A DNA stretch of 64,000 nt from Pseudomonadota bacterium (lineage in GTDB: Bacteria > Pseudomonadota > Alphaproteobacteria > Rhizobiales > Hyphomicrobiaceae). The notes beneath the pieces were generated by a model that saw only the letters and a list, made by a program, of their open reading frames with translations, was not told the origin of the DNA and did no database searches. The stretch covers positions 48,000-111,999 of the forward strand of contig JAEXXM010000058.1 in assembly GCA_023405815.1 (NCBI GenBank). Reading direction: 5' to 3'. Made by a program: the position numbers and the translations under genes. How positions within the stretch are numbered: the first letter of the stretch is position 1; the number at the start of each line of letters is the position of its first letter. Shown one piece after another: positions 34,537 through 43,618 of the stretch.

Positions 34537-35283
34537 CTATGCCATTCGTGCCGCCAAGAGAAGCAGCAAGATCGTCTCGGTCACTTCGACGCCGGCGCCG
34601 AGGCAGTCGCCCGTCACACCCCCCAGCCGATGCCGCCAGTATATGGCTATGCCCGGGATGACGATTATGGCAGCAAGCAGGAGCGGGGCTACCCAGGCAG
34701 TGATGACGCCCAGGATGGCTGCTTCCACCGCAATGATGCGGCGATCGAGGTGCTGCGCGAAGCGCTTGCCCGATCCGGGCGCTAGCGGCGGTACGGCAAG
34801 GCTCCAGACAGGGGGCCCGAGCCGCGACCAGGCTGCAACCAGCGCTAGCGGCGCCAGCAACGCTGTCCCTGGAAGCACGGCGATTTGCGCCAGCAGCACC
34901 AGCTTCGCCATGAGCTGCAGCGCGATCGCCATCGTCCCGAACGCCCCGATGTGGGGGTCGCGCAGGATTTGCAGGAATCGCTCCTGCGATCGGTGGGCGC
35001 CCGCCAGCGCGTCCGCGACGTCGCCGAGCCCGTCGAGATGCAGCCCCCCTGTCACCCAGACCCATGCCACGAGACCGAGCAGCGCACCGATCCATGGCGA
35101 AGCGAGCCCCCCGAGCCAGACCGAGCACGCGACGACGACGCCGACAATCACCCCGACGATGGGAAACCAGAGCGCGGCGCGCGACAGCTCGGCCGGGTCG
35201 AATACGTCGATGCGCGGTGTCGGCAAGCGCGTCAGGAACTGCACCGCATGCGAAAAGGAGCGTATGTGACCATTTATGCTCAT
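34537..35283 (-). CDS. cobS: Adenosylcobinamide-GDP ribazoletransferase
   Basis: A 248-residue inner-membrane enzyme (CobS, called CobV in Pseudomonas denitrificans). The signature GGLHLDGLGDVADALAG with its Asp residues binds metal; RDPHIGAFGTMAIALQL follows; and helices fill the rest. It joins GDP-cobinamide to alpha-ribazole, making adenosylcobalamin. The ATG at 35283 overlaps the cobC stop (ATGA). GGVTGDCLGAGVEVTE near the C-terminus is a second conserved family motif. Confidence 0.92.
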   Translation of the reverse strand: MSINGHIRSFSHAVQFLTRLPTPRIDVFDPAELSRAALWFPIVGVIVGVVVACSVWLGGLASPWIGALLGLVAWVWVTGGLHLDGLGDVADALAGAHRSQERFLQILRDPHIGAFGTMAIALQLMAKLVLLAQIAVLPGTALLAPLALVAAWSRLGPPVWSLAVPPLAPGSGKRFAQHLDRRIIAVEAAILGVITAWVAPLLLAAIIVIPGIAIYWRHRLGGVTGDCLGAGVEVTETILLLLLAARMA

Positions 35284-35876
35284 GGCTGCACGACTTCCAT
35301 GATCTCGCCCCACAAGCCGCTATCGGGATCGCGGCCCAGCCTGAGAGTAATGCGCGTGCCAAGACCGATGCGGAACGCCCACGTGTTGGAGAACGGCAGG
35401 CCGCAAGCGATTGCCAACGCCGTGCGCATCGGACCTGCATGTGTGCTGACGAGCACGCGTGAGTCTGCGTCGAATGCGAACAGGCGGTCAATCGCTCGTT
35501 CGACACGCGTGCCGAGGCTACGCCAGTCCTCCCCGCCAGGCGCGCCGGCGCACGCGTCGGATTGATACAGCGCTTGAAGCGCCGCGGCGGTATGAGCATC
35601 GGCATTCAGCTCGGCAAGCGCGCGGCCGTCCCAGTCGCCGAAGTCCAGTTCCGCCCAATCCTCGTCGATGCGGATCGGCAGTCTCCGTGCCGACGCCAGC
35701 GCCTCCGCCGGAAGCCGAGCCCGCTGACGCGGCGAGGCCACGATGCCGTCGAATTGACGCCCGTCAGTCTGGCGCGCGAACTGCTCCCACCCGGCTTGCG
35801 CCAGCGGCGCATCCGTACGCCCGAGCAGCCTGCCAGGCATCTCCGTTTCGCCATGACGCAGAAGATCGACCAGCAT
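35280..35876 (-). CDS. cobC: Histidine phosphatase, probable alpha-ribazole phosphatase
   Basis: A 198-residue member of the histidine phosphatase (phosphoglycerate mutase-like) superfamily. RHGET at 7-11 carries the phosphorylated His; the second His is in VLVSTHAGPMRTALA; WAELDFGDWDGR is typical of CobC. It removes phosphate from alpha-ribazole phosphate (or the cobalamin phosphate) at the end of the pathway. It is coupled to cobT upstream (one-base overlap region) and to cobS downstream, which supports this specific role over a general phosphatase. Confidence 0.85.
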   Translation of the reverse strand: MLVDLLRHGETEMPGRLLGRTDAPLAQAGWEQFARQTDGRQFDGIVASPRQRARLPAEALASARRLPIRIDEDWAELDFGDWDGRALAELNADAHTAAALQALYQSDACAGAPGGEDWRSLGTRVERAIDRLFAFDADSRVLVSTHAGPMRTALAIACGLPFSNTWAFRIGLGTRITLRLGRDPDSGLWGEIMEVVQP

Positions 35877-36934
35877 CAGGCGCCCGGCCCGGAAATCTGC
35901 GCCTCGGCGAATGTGGCCATGCCGCTGTGCAGCGCGCAGGCAAGGCGCAGCAGCGGCAGAGCCGCCGCAGCACCCGACCCTTCCCCGAGCCGCAGCTTGA
36001 GATCGAGGATGGGGTCAGCACCGAGCGCATCGAGCACCATGCGGTGCCCGCGTTCCATCGAGCGGTGCGAGTAGATCAGCCAGGGAGCGCACGACGGATT
36101 GAGACGCACTGCTGCAAGCGCAGCAGCCGACACGATGAACCCATCGATCAGCACCGGCACCCGCGCTTGAGCAGCGGCAATCATGGCCCCAACGAGCGCG
36201 GCGATCTCTAGCCCCCCGACACGCGACAGCACGTCGAGCACCGGCGCCGGCCCCGCATCGAGCCCATGCTGGCTCAACGCCGCCTCGATCACGGCTGCCT
36301 TGCGGCTCACTCCGCCTGCATCGAGCCCCGTGCCCGCCCCGACGATATCTACGGCCCGGGCACCAAGCAGCGCCGCGGCGACCGCCGCAGCCGAGGTCGT
36401 ATTCCCGATCCCCATTTCGCCGAGGATCATTACATCGGCACCCGGCCCGCCGGCACGCGCCACAGCGCGCCGCCCCGCCGCAAGCGCGAACGCCAGCTCG
36501 TCCATCGTCATCGCCGGCTCGATCGAGAAATCGCGTGTCCCGCAGCGCGGCTTGTCGCTGACGACGCCCTCGACGGGAGCTTCAGACAGCGTACCGACAT
36601 CGACCACTTGCAGGCTCGCATCAAGCTCTCGTGCCAGCACCGATATCGCCGCCCCACCGCGCGCGAAGTTGCGCAGCATCTCGACGGTGACCGCCGACGG
36701 GTACGCGGACACGCCTTGCGCCGTGATGCCGTGGTCGCCTGCGAACAGCACGATCGGCACCACGGCGGCACGCGGCTTCTCGGTCTCCTGCAAGGAGGCG
36801 AGTCGGATCGCTAGGTGCTCGAGAACGCCGAGCGAGCCCGGCGGCTTCGTCAGCGCCTGCTGGCGCGCCTCGGCGGCGAGCCGATACTGCTCGGAGGGTT
36901 GCGGGCATGCGGTCCGGGCCCACGCGGTTTCCAT
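35876..36934 (-). CDS. cobT: Nicotinate-nucleotide--dimethylbenzimidazole phosphoribosyltransferase
   Basis: A 352-residue enzyme (CobT; CobU in P. denitrificans) that makes alpha-ribazole phosphate from dimethylbenzimidazole (BluB product) and NaMN. Seen are TKPPGSLGVLEHLA, LFAGDHGITAQGVSAYP, ILGEMGIGNTTSAAAVAAAL and, near the C-terminus, LRLGEGSGAAAALPLL, whose Glu is the catalytic base in the family. I use ATG 36934; GTG 36940 adds two residues. It heads the minus-strand operon cobT-cobC-cobS. Confidence 0.93.
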   Translation of the reverse strand: METAWARTACPQPSEQYRLAAEARQQALTKPPGSLGVLEHLAIRLASLQETEKPRAAVVPIVLFAGDHGITAQGVSAYPSAVTVEMLRNFARGGAAISVLARELDASLQVVDVGTLSEAPVEGVVSDKPRCGTRDFSIEPAMTMDELAFALAAGRRAVARAGGPGADVMILGEMGIGNTTSAAAVAAALLGARAVDIVGAGTGLDAGGVSRKAAVIEAALSQHGLDAGPAPVLDVLSRVGGLEIAALVGAMIAAAQARVPVLIDGFIVSAAALAAVRLNPSCAPWLIYSHRSMERGHRMVLDALGADPILDLKLRLGEGSGAAAALPLLRLACALHSGMATFAEAQISGPGA

Positions 36935-37050
36935 GCCCACTTCGGCTCACTCCGATTTATGACCGGCGGCAGAATGGGCAAAGCCGGGGGTTCGTCAAGT
37001 CGGCGACCACAGCAGGCCCAGCGGGACCGGAAAGACGGTCGATCACCGCG

Positions 37051-39576
37051 CTAGGCGCTCAGGGCGCGGTCCTTCGCGACGAACGCCGGAATCTGCGCGC
37101 TGCACATCGGGCGCGCGAACAGATAGCCCTGCATGGTGTCGCACCCCATGGCGCGCAGCAGCGTCATCTGCGAGACGGTCTCAACCCCCTCGACGGTAAC
37201 TTTGATACCGAGACTCTGCCCGAGGTGCGCGATCGTCCGGACGATCGCCATATTGTCCGGGTTCGTCTCCATGTCGCGCACGAACGATCTGTCGACCTTC
37301 AGCCGGTCGATCGGCAGCTTCTTGAGATGCGAGAGCGAGGCAAATCCGGTGCCGAAGTCATCCAGCGCAATCTCCACTCCGAGATCGTGCAGCGTTTGCA
37401 GCGTGCTCGCGACGCCGCTTGCTCCGCGACCGAGAAACACGCGCTCCGTGACCTCGATGCACAGCTTCTGCGGCTCGACCCCGGCCTGCTTGAGCGTCGC
37501 ACACACGTAGTCGGCGAAGGTCCCGAGCGCGAAGTCAGCCGACGTCACGTTGACCGCGATGCGGCCGAATTCGAGCCCGCTGCGCTGCCACACGGCGGCC
37601 TGGCGCAGCGCTTGCTCGATGACCCATCTGCCAACATCGGCGGCGGCCTTCGCATCGTCGAAAATGCCTTCGAAGTCGGCCGGCGATAGCAGACCTCGCT
37701 TTGGCTCGTTCCAGCGCAGCAGCGCTTCGAAGCTCACCGGGTGCACACCGTCGAACGACACGATGGGCTGAAAGAAGAGCTCCAGCTCCCCGCTGCTCAG
37801 CGCCCGCTGGATATCCCGGTGTAGCTGATAGGAGCGCTCGAATGATGCGCGCATCTCCGGAACGAAGAACTGGAACCGATCGCGCCCCAGATCTTTGGCG
37901 CGATAGAGCGCGAGGTCTGCGTTCTTCAACAGCTCGCTCGCGCCCTGCGCGTCGAAGGGATAGAGGCTGATGCCGAGGCTGATCGTACATCGATGCTGTC
38001 CCCCGCCCACCGTGATCGGCGGGCGCAATGCCGTGAAGATCGCGTCGATCGCTCCGCTCAGCGCCCCGGTCGAATCCGAGATCGAGATCAAAACCGCGAA
38101 TTCGTCGCCGCCGAGACGTGCCACCTGCCCATAGGGCATCAGCGCTTCCCGCAGGCGCTTGCCCACTTCCTTCAGGAGCTCATCGCCGGCCGAGTGCCCG
38201 AGGATGTCGTTCGTCTCCTTGAACCGATCGACATCTATGAGGCCGACGGCGAACTGGCCCTGATTCTCCCGCGCCGACTGAAGCATGGCCTCGAGCTGCT
38301 CATGGAACTGCAGGCGGTTCGGCAGTCCGGTGAGGCTGTCCTGCTTGGCGAGCTTCCACAGCTCCAGCTCGAGCCGCTTTCGTTCCGAAATCTCCTCGGT
38401 CAGCATCATCATGCCACCGATGCTATTGTCCGCGAGGTGCCACGGGCGCACCTCCCACCGGATGATATTCGTCGACCCGTCTGCGCGATGGAAAACCTCC
38501 TCCGGCGAGCTCTCGGTCGCTCCTGCGAGAATGCGCTTGTGCTTCGCCCGCCAGTGCTCGGGAATTTCCGGGAACACATCGTAATGACTGCGCCCGATGA
38601 GCGATTGGCTGTCGAGGCTATAGTCGTGCAGCCAGCGGTCCGTATAGGCAATGTATCGCATATCGGTATCGAACATTGCCACTGCTGCTGGCGCGTGTTT
38701 GACGAATGCCTGCAGAGTGGAGTTGACGCGCTTCAGCTCGTTCTCCGCCCGCCGTCGGTCCGTGACGTCGATATACGTATTGAGATGGCCGCCCCCTTCC
38801 ACGGGCATGCAGCGGATCTCCAGGACCCTGCCGGTGGCCTCATTGCGCTCGGTTGTGACCGGAACCGGACTGAGAAGAGTCCTCATCCGCATTTCCACCG
38901 CCGCCTCGACAGGCAACGGTCCGTAATCGCCCCGCTGAGCACGAAACCTCACCAGCGTTTCGAGCTTCGGCGCCCCATTGGCGAACAGCTCGTCCGGCAA
39001 CTCGAGCAGCGTCTTGTAGAGCTTGTTCGTGGCAGCGACCTTGAACTCGCTGTCGATCAGTGCGATGCCGCCCGGAAAGTGCTCGATCATCGCCTGCAAC
39101 GTCCGCGCTTGCTCGCGGATCGCAGTAATCTCCGTGCTGATCGTGATGAATTGATCGATCTTCCCGTTGTCATTGAAGCGCGGGATGACGATCGACTCGA
39201 GCCAGACTTCCCTGCCGGACTTCGCTCGATCGCGAAGCTGCCCACGCCAGGTCTTTCCGTCGTTGACCGCGGCCCACATCCTCTCGATGCTGCCGTCGGT
39301 CCAGCCGGGGCTCAGCAGCTCGTAGTGTTGCCCCAAGAGCTCGACTTCCGTGTAGCCGATCACATTGCAGAAGCGATCGTTGACCTCGATCAAACGCCCA
39401 GCGTCATCGGTGACGGTAATGCAGAAGTGCTCTTCGAGGGCCTGCCTATAGCCGGACAGGCGATCCGCCAGCAGATCTCGCGCCGAGTCGATGCGGGTCG
39501 TATCACCTGCAGGACTCTCCTTATCCGCTGTAGGGCGCAGCAATACGCGCCAGTCACTCGCAAATCTTGAAAGCAC
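37051..39576 (-). CDS. PAS-GGDEF-EAL c-di-GMP signalling protein
   Basis: An 841-residue cytosolic protein with three PAS-type sensor domains: about 45-155 (VNDRFCNVIGYTEVELLG), 160-275 (GGIALIDSEFKVAATNKLYK) and 285-405 (MRYIAYTDRWLHDYSLDSQS). GGDEF spans about 415-570 (DSLTGLPNRLQFHEQLE, VARLGGDEFAVLISI), and EAL spans about 590-835 (VSFEALLRWNEP, EIALDDFGTGFASLSHL, VTVEGVETVSQ). Both catalytic motifs are intact, so it may make or degrade c-di-GMP depending on the PAS signal; EAL activity looks likely. No membrane segment is seen. Confidence 0.92.
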   Translation of the reverse strand: MLSRFASDWRVLLRPTADKESPAGDTTRIDSARDLLADRLSGYRQALEEHFCITVTDDAGRLIEVNDRFCNVIGYTEVELLGQHYELLSPGWTDGSIERMWAAVNDGKTWRGQLRDRAKSGREVWLESIVIPRFNDNGKIDQFITISTEITAIREQARTLQAMIEHFPGGIALIDSEFKVAATNKLYKTLLELPDELFANGAPKLETLVRFRAQRGDYGPLPVEAAVEMRMRTLLSPVPVTTERNEATGRVLEIRCMPVEGGGHLNTYIDVTDRRRAENELKRVNSTLQAFVKHAPAAVAMFDTDMRYIAYTDRWLHDYSLDSQSLIGRSHYDVFPEIPEHWRAKHKRILAGATESSPEEVFHRADGSTNIIRWEVRPWHLADNSIGGMMMLTEEISERKRLELELWKLAKQDSLTGLPNRLQFHEQLEAMLQSARENQGQFAVGLIDVDRFKETNDILGHSAGDELLKEVGKRLREALMPYGQVARLGGDEFAVLISISDSTGALSGAIDAIFTALRPPITVGGGQHRCTISLGISLYPFDAQGASELLKNADLALYRAKDLGRDRFQFFVPEMRASFERSYQLHRDIQRALSSGELELFFQPIVSFDGVHPVSFEALLRWNEPKRGLLSPADFEGIFDDAKAAADVGRWVIEQALRQAAVWQRSGLEFGRIAVNVTSADFALGTFADYVCATLKQAGVEPQKLCIEVTERVFLGRGASGVASTLQTLHDLGVEIALDDFGTGFASLSHLKKLPIDRLKVDRSFVRDMETNPDNMAIVRTIAHLGQSLGIKVTVEGVETVSQMTLLRAMGCDTMQGYLFARPMCSAQIPAFVAKDRALSA

Positions 39577-39875
39577 ACTGACGCTCCGCGCCCGCTCGTG
39601 CGGCGATTAGAGCCTGCAATGTTTAACCCATTCTTTTCTTTTACCTCAACACACGGCCATAAGCCCGACTGGGCGCCGGGTTGGCGCGACATCTCGGGAT
39701 TTAACAAGAATCTCGGCCCCGCCAGCCGGCGACGAGGGGCCGGCGAGCATGCCGGCACGAAGGCCAGGGTGCCTTGCGCCAGCAGCGAAAGCGCCGACAA
39801 CGCCCGCCCTGGACACAACTTTTGGCCGAAGGCAGCGCCGACGCCGCCCGGCGTCGATGCCGCCCCTACATTTTC

Positions 39876-40373
39876 TCAGGCAGCGTTCAGCGCTCTGCCG
39901 ACTTCGGCAATCGTCGCCCGCTCGTTGTCGGTCACGCGCGTGCCCCCGAAGCCGAGCACGCCACCCTCCGACGCTGATTCCGCCACCTGATCGGCGACGT
40001 ACTTGAGCCAGCTCTTGAATGCGGCTGCTTCATTGGGCGCCCGCGTATCGAGAATCTTGCCCGCCTGCCTCAGCTTGGCGATCACCAGCTCTTTCACCTC
40101 GGCCGGCGTCTTCCCCTTGAGGCCCGCAGTGATCTCATCGCGCGCTGTCGTGCGCCCTTCCGACGTCTCCATGTCGGCGAGCAGCGCCTTCATCAGCGGG
40201 CTGGCGTTCGCGTCCTTGCCGGCGGCCAGCACGGCATTTGCGCTCGCCATGCTCTCCTTCAGCATCCCCCATATGCCGCTTGGCTCCGCCATCGTGACGG
40301 CGAGGCCCGCGAGCATCGGGCTGCTCAGGACAACTTTCCATTCCTCCGGCGTGAAACTCGATTTGTCAGCCAT
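39876..40373 (-). CDS. Uncharacterised cytosolic protein
   Basis: A 165-residue protein beginning MADKSSFTPEEWKVVLSSPM. Helices are predicted throughout. A patterned middle (DMETSEGRTTARDEITAGLKGK) and a Gly-rich end (ASEGGVLGFGGTRVTDNE) are visible. I recall similar proteins of this length in proteobacteria and cyanobacteria that start S-F-T-P-E-E-W, but no function. There is no signal peptide, membrane helix or Cys. It is a single gene between the PAS-GGDEF-EAL protein and the antiporter. The 299-bp stretch 39577-39875 downstream holds no gene that I can support. Confidence 0.65.
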   Translation of the reverse strand: MADKSSFTPEEWKVVLSSPMLAGLAVTMAEPSGIWGMLKESMASANAVLAAGKDANASPLMKALLADMETSEGRTTARDEITAGLKGKTPAEVKELVIAKLRQAGKILDTRAPNEAAAFKSWLKYVADQVAESASEGGVLGFGGTRVTDNERATIAEVGRALNAA

Positions 40374-40512
40374 GGCTTCCTCACTGTGCTCCGGGATCGC
40401 CTCCGAGCGAGGCGCAGCGCGGTGTACGGCGAGGACAGATGCCGCGAATGAAACGCGGGCATGAAAAATCGCGGCAAGTTTTATCTGCGGCCGGCGCCCG
40501 CTGCGATTGAGG

Positions 40513-41445
40513 TCAAGCGCCGTGACCCCACTGCGCCATCACTGCGAGGTAGACGACGTACACGCCGAGCAGCAGGATGCCGCGCCACCGGCCGACGACG
40601 CCCGAGGAAGGCGGAAACGTCAGTGCCAGCGCTGCGAGGCCGAGAACCAGGGCCGGCGCCACCTCCGACAGCCCGATGCTGATGGGGGAAATGCTTGCGG
40701 CCGTACCGACGATGAGCAGACCGTTGAAGATGTTGCTACCGAGGATCGTGCCGAGCCCAACCTCCTCGTGTCCGCGCAGTCCCGAGATGATGGCCGTCGC
40801 CAGTTCCGGCACCGACGTCCCGAGCGCCACGATCGTCGCACCGATGAGAAACGGCTCGACGCCATACGTCGTGGCGATCGTGGTTGCACCCGAGACGATG
40901 AGGCGCCCGGCTACGATCAGCAGCGCCAGCCCGCCGATGCTCTCGATCACCGCGCGTGCCGGATTATGCTCGGCCAGGACCTCGGCGGCAGCGCTGCGCT
41001 GCCGTCGCGCCTCGCGCACCACCGCCACCAGCCAGCCGAGGAACAGCGCGATCAGCAGCAGCCCGTCCATGCGCGACAGGCTGCCGTCGATCAGCAGCAC
41101 GCCGACGATCACCGGCACCAGCAGCGCCGCCGGAAAGTCCCGCCGGATCGCATCGCGCGGGACCGCGATGGGGACGATCAGCACCGCCACGGCGAGAATG
41201 AGCGCGACATTGACGACGTTGCTGCCCAAGGCATCGCCCAGCGCGATCTGCGGCGTGCCTTCGAGAGCGGCCGTGATCGACACCGTGAGCTCCGGGCTCG
41301 AGGTAGCAAAGGCGGCTATGGTCGCGGCGATGATCCCCGGCGCGATGCGCAGCGCGCTCGCGATGCCGACCGTGCCGCGCACGAACAGTTCCCCGCCGAT
41401 GCCGGCGCACACCACGCCCGCGAGAAGCGTCAAATATTCGGTCAC
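40513..41445 (-). CDS. Calcium/sodium antiporter (CaCA family, YrbG-like)
   Basis: A 310-residue inner-membrane exchanger with ten helices in two inverted halves. The alpha repeats are clear: first IIAATIAAFATSSPELTVSI and GDALGSNVVNVALILAVAVL; second IGATIVALGTSVPELATAI and GTILGSNIFNGLLIVG. The conserved GSN and SxPE motifs bind the cation. The start is GTG 41445 with GGGGGCGAG in front; an open extension to 41592 is not needed, and 310 residues is the normal length. It should export Ca2+ in exchange for Na+ or H+. Confidence 0.9.
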   Translation of the reverse strand: MTEYLTLLAGVVCAGIGGELFVRGTVGIASALRIAPGIIAATIAAFATSSPELTVSITAALEGTPQIALGDALGSNVVNVALILAVAVLIVPIAVPRDAIRRDFPAALLVPVIVGVLLIDGSLSRMDGLLLIALFLGWLVAVVREARRQRSAAAEVLAEHNPARAVIESIGGLALLIVAGRLIVSGATTIATTYGVEPFLIGATIVALGTSVPELATAIISGLRGHEEVGLGTILGSNIFNGLLIVGTAASISPISIGLSEVAPALVLGLAALALTFPPSSGVVGRWRGILLLGVYVVYLAVMAQWGHGA

Positions 41446-41605
41446 CTCGCCCCCCTTGTCAGCCCTGAGGCATCTCATTGCAGGGCGAGCCGGCGGCATC
41501 AAGCCCGCAATGCCAACCTCTTGCCGGGGGGAGGAAAATCTACATGCAGCGGTCGCCTGATCGGCGGTCGCCCTGCTTACACGGTCCAGCACCTTGGCTG
41601 GCGGT

Positions 41606-42096
41606 CTAGGTGCCCGAGGCGCCCACGAGGCGCTTCAACCCAGCCTCGAGGTCTGCGCGCAGCTCTTCGACGTCCTCGAGGCCGACGTGAAAGCGCAGCG
41701 TCGGGCCTTCCGGAGCCCAGGTGGTCGCAGTGCGATAGCTCGTGGCATCGAAGGGAATGACGAGGCTTTCATAGCCGCCCCATGAGAAGCCCATGCCGAA
41801 CAGCTCCGACCCATTGAGCAGCGCTGCGACGGCCCTTTGGCTCGCCGGCTTGAGCACGACCGAGAAGAGTCCGCTGGCGCCGAGGAAGTCGCGCTTCCAG
41901 AGCGCATGCTGCGGATGGCTGGGTAGGCCTGGATGCAGCACTCGCGCCACTTCCGGACGCGCCTCGAGCCAGCGCGCGATTTCGAGCCCCGAACGATGAT
42001 GCTGATGCAGCCGTGTGGCCAGCGTGCGCAGACCACGCATGGCGAGAAAAGTCTCTTCCGAGCCTGGGCAGATCGGCGTGAGAGCAAAATCAGAAC
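41606..42096 (-). pseudogene. Cystathionine beta-lyase, 3' remnant (N-terminal half missing)
   Basis: The minus-strand frame reads FALTPICPGSEETFLAMRGL and continues RTLATRLHQHHRSGLEIARW, EARPEVARVLHPGLPSHP, LWKRDFLGASGLFSVVLKP, LFGMGFSWGGYESLVIPF and LRFHVGLEDVEELRADLEAG to a normal stop. This is the C-terminal 40% of a Cys/Met-metabolism PLP enzyme (MetC/PatB type, usually about 390 residues). The PLP lysine and everything before it are absent: homology stops at about 42096, and tRNA-Phe begins 57 bp further on. The remnant could be translated from the ATG at 42040 (144 residues) but would be inactive. Confidence 0.8.
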
Positions 42097-42152
42097 AAAA
42101 GTGTAAACCCGGCCGTAAACCCAGGCCCTAACTCATTGAGTTTTTGAGGAAG

Positions 42153-42228
42153 TGGTGCCCAGGGGCGGAATTGAACCACCGACACCGTGATTTTCAGTCA
42201 CGTGCTCTACCAACTGAGCTACCTGGGC
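42153..42228 (-). tRNA. tRNA-Phe (GAA)
   Basis: The minus strand folds into a 76-nt cloverleaf including encoded CCA. The acceptor arm GCCCAGG pairs with CCTGGGC, discriminator A; the D-loop is AGCTCAGTTGGTAGAGC; the anticodon stem CGTGA/TCACG encloses CTGAAAA (anticodon GAA); the T-arm contains GGTTCAATTCC. It sits at the end of the yacG-maf block, as is common in this order, and next to the truncated cystathionine beta-lyase gene. Confidence 0.97.
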
Positions 42229-42363
42229 ATTTGCTCTGCGCGATGAACCCCAAGGGCGTCAGAGCCCGGCCGTTATAGAGACGGCCCCGCCGCCTGTCCA
42301 GCGCTTAACGAGCTTCTCTTGGGCGCGGCTTTCATGATGGAATTTCAAGGCTTAGCCAGCGGC

Positions 42364-42603
42364 TCAGCCGGGCTCGTCGTCATCACGCCGCGGTGCGCCG
42401 CGCGTTTCCCCGGCGCCCGGCTCCTCGCCATCCTCGTCGGCCTCCGGCGCCCCGCCGGGAATGGCGTAGCCGTCCCCCAGCCAACGCGCGAGGTCGACGT
42501 CCCGGCATCGCTTGGAGCAGAACGGACGGAACGCCTGCTCCGTCTTTTCCCCGCAAATGGGGCAGCGGCCGTAGCCCGAGGCTGGCTTTTCCGTGCTCGC
42601 CAT
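42364..42603 (-). CDS. yacG: DNA gyrase inhibitor YacG (zinc-binding)
   Basis: A 79-residue protein with a four-Cys zinc site: CPICG at about 14-18 and FCSKRC at about 28-33, followed by DVDLARWLGDGYAIPG, the YacG signature. E. coli YacG binds GyrB and inhibits gyrase. The C-terminal 30 residues are acidic and low in complexity (EADEDGEEPGAGE). It lies 25 bp after maf on the same strand; the ATG at 42603 directly follows GTG. Confidence 0.92.
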   Translation of the reverse strand: MASTEKPASGYGRCPICGEKTEQAFRPFCSKRCRDVDLARWLGDGYAIPGGAPEADEDGEEPGAGETRGAPRRDDDEPG

Positions 42604-42628
42604 CACACGCTAAAACTCTTCAGTAGGG

Positions 42629-43372
42629 TCAGGTCGGGTCGAGCTCGGCTGCCCGCACCCACGCGAAGTGGATCGGGAAGCCCTCCCCGACCAGCATCGA
42701 AACGACCTCCGTGAGTGGCAACCCGACGACGCTCGTGTACGAGCCGACGATCTTCTGCACGAAGCAGCCGGCAAGCCCCTGGATGGCGTAGCCGCCCGCC
42801 TTGCCGCGCCATTCGCGCGAGGCGATGTAGGCCTCGATCTCCTCGCGCGTCAGATGTTTGAAGCGCACCCGCGTGTCGACGATCTTGTGCCGCACGTGGT
42901 CATCCGGGGTGATGAGGCACACGCTCGTCAGCACGCGATGCGCGCGCCCGGAAAGAAGCTGGAGGCAGTTCGCCGCCTCCTCGATGTTCGACGGCTTCAT
43001 CAGGATGCGCCGCCCGACCGCGACGACCGTATCGGCCGCCAGAACGTAGGCCGAGGCGATGTCCTTGTCGTTGGCGATCTGGTCGCGCGCCGCCTCCGCC
43101 TTCATGCGCGCTATGCGCGCCGCATACCCGCGGGGCATCTCGCCCCGCCGCGCCGATTCGTCGATCGACGACGGGCGCAAGGCGTCTGGCTCGATACCCA
43201 CCTGTGACAGCAGCATGAGCCGGCGCGGGCTGGCGCTCGCCAGCACCAGCGTCGGCCGGGCGGCGTTCGCCGACTGGCCGACGTTCTGCCGCGCCAGCTC
43301 CCGGCGCAGGGTTTCGCGGCGCGGCGTGTCGGTCCGGCTCAGCGCGGTAAGGAAAGCGGCCTTGGCGATCAT
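42629..43372 (-). CDS. maf: Maf-family nucleotide pyrophosphatase
   Basis: A 247-residue protein. The Maf core begins at about residue 41 with LVLASASPRRLMLLSQVG, then YVLAADTVVAVGRRILMKP, GRAHRVLTSVCLI, WRGKAGGYAIQGLAGCFVQKI and SYTSVVGLPLTEV. Maf proteins hydrolyse non-canonical or damaged nucleoside triphosphates to monophosphates. The first 40 residues are an extension; typical Maf proteins start near the core and no later ATG fits, so the extension may be real. AAGGTGA precedes the ATG. It is followed by yacG in the usual order. Confidence 0.9.
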   Translation of the reverse strand: MIAKAAFLTALSRTDTPRRETLRRELARQNVGQSANAARPTLVLASASPRRLMLLSQVGIEPDALRPSSIDESARRGEMPRGYAARIARMKAEAARDQIANDKDIASAYVLAADTVVAVGRRILMKPSNIEEAANCLQLLSGRAHRVLTSVCLITPDDHVRHKIVDTRVRFKHLTREEIEAYIASREWRGKAGGYAIQGLAGCFVQKIVGSYTSVVGLPLTEVVSMLVGEGFPIHFAWVRAAELDPT

Positions 43373-43618
43373 CGAAACGTCACCTTGGAGGATTTTCAGG
43401 CAGGGCGGTTTAGGTTGTTACGAGGGATACCGGCGAGAACGCGCAGGCTCGCCAAGATGCGGCCAACCATGGGCAATTCTTAGTTGCTGACGCACTGCTA
43501 CCGGGCGCCCTGACATTGCAGAGTGGAACTTCGAAAAGCAAGTGGCCAAACGACCGTTGCAAGTGGTGCTGCTTTCCAGGATAAATCGCCCGGTTGCGGG
43601 GCCGAAAGGGCTTCTATC

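Noticed and set aside
36935..37050. Cobalamin riboswitch before cobT
   Set aside because: The gap is only about 115 bp and none of the conserved blocks could be found.
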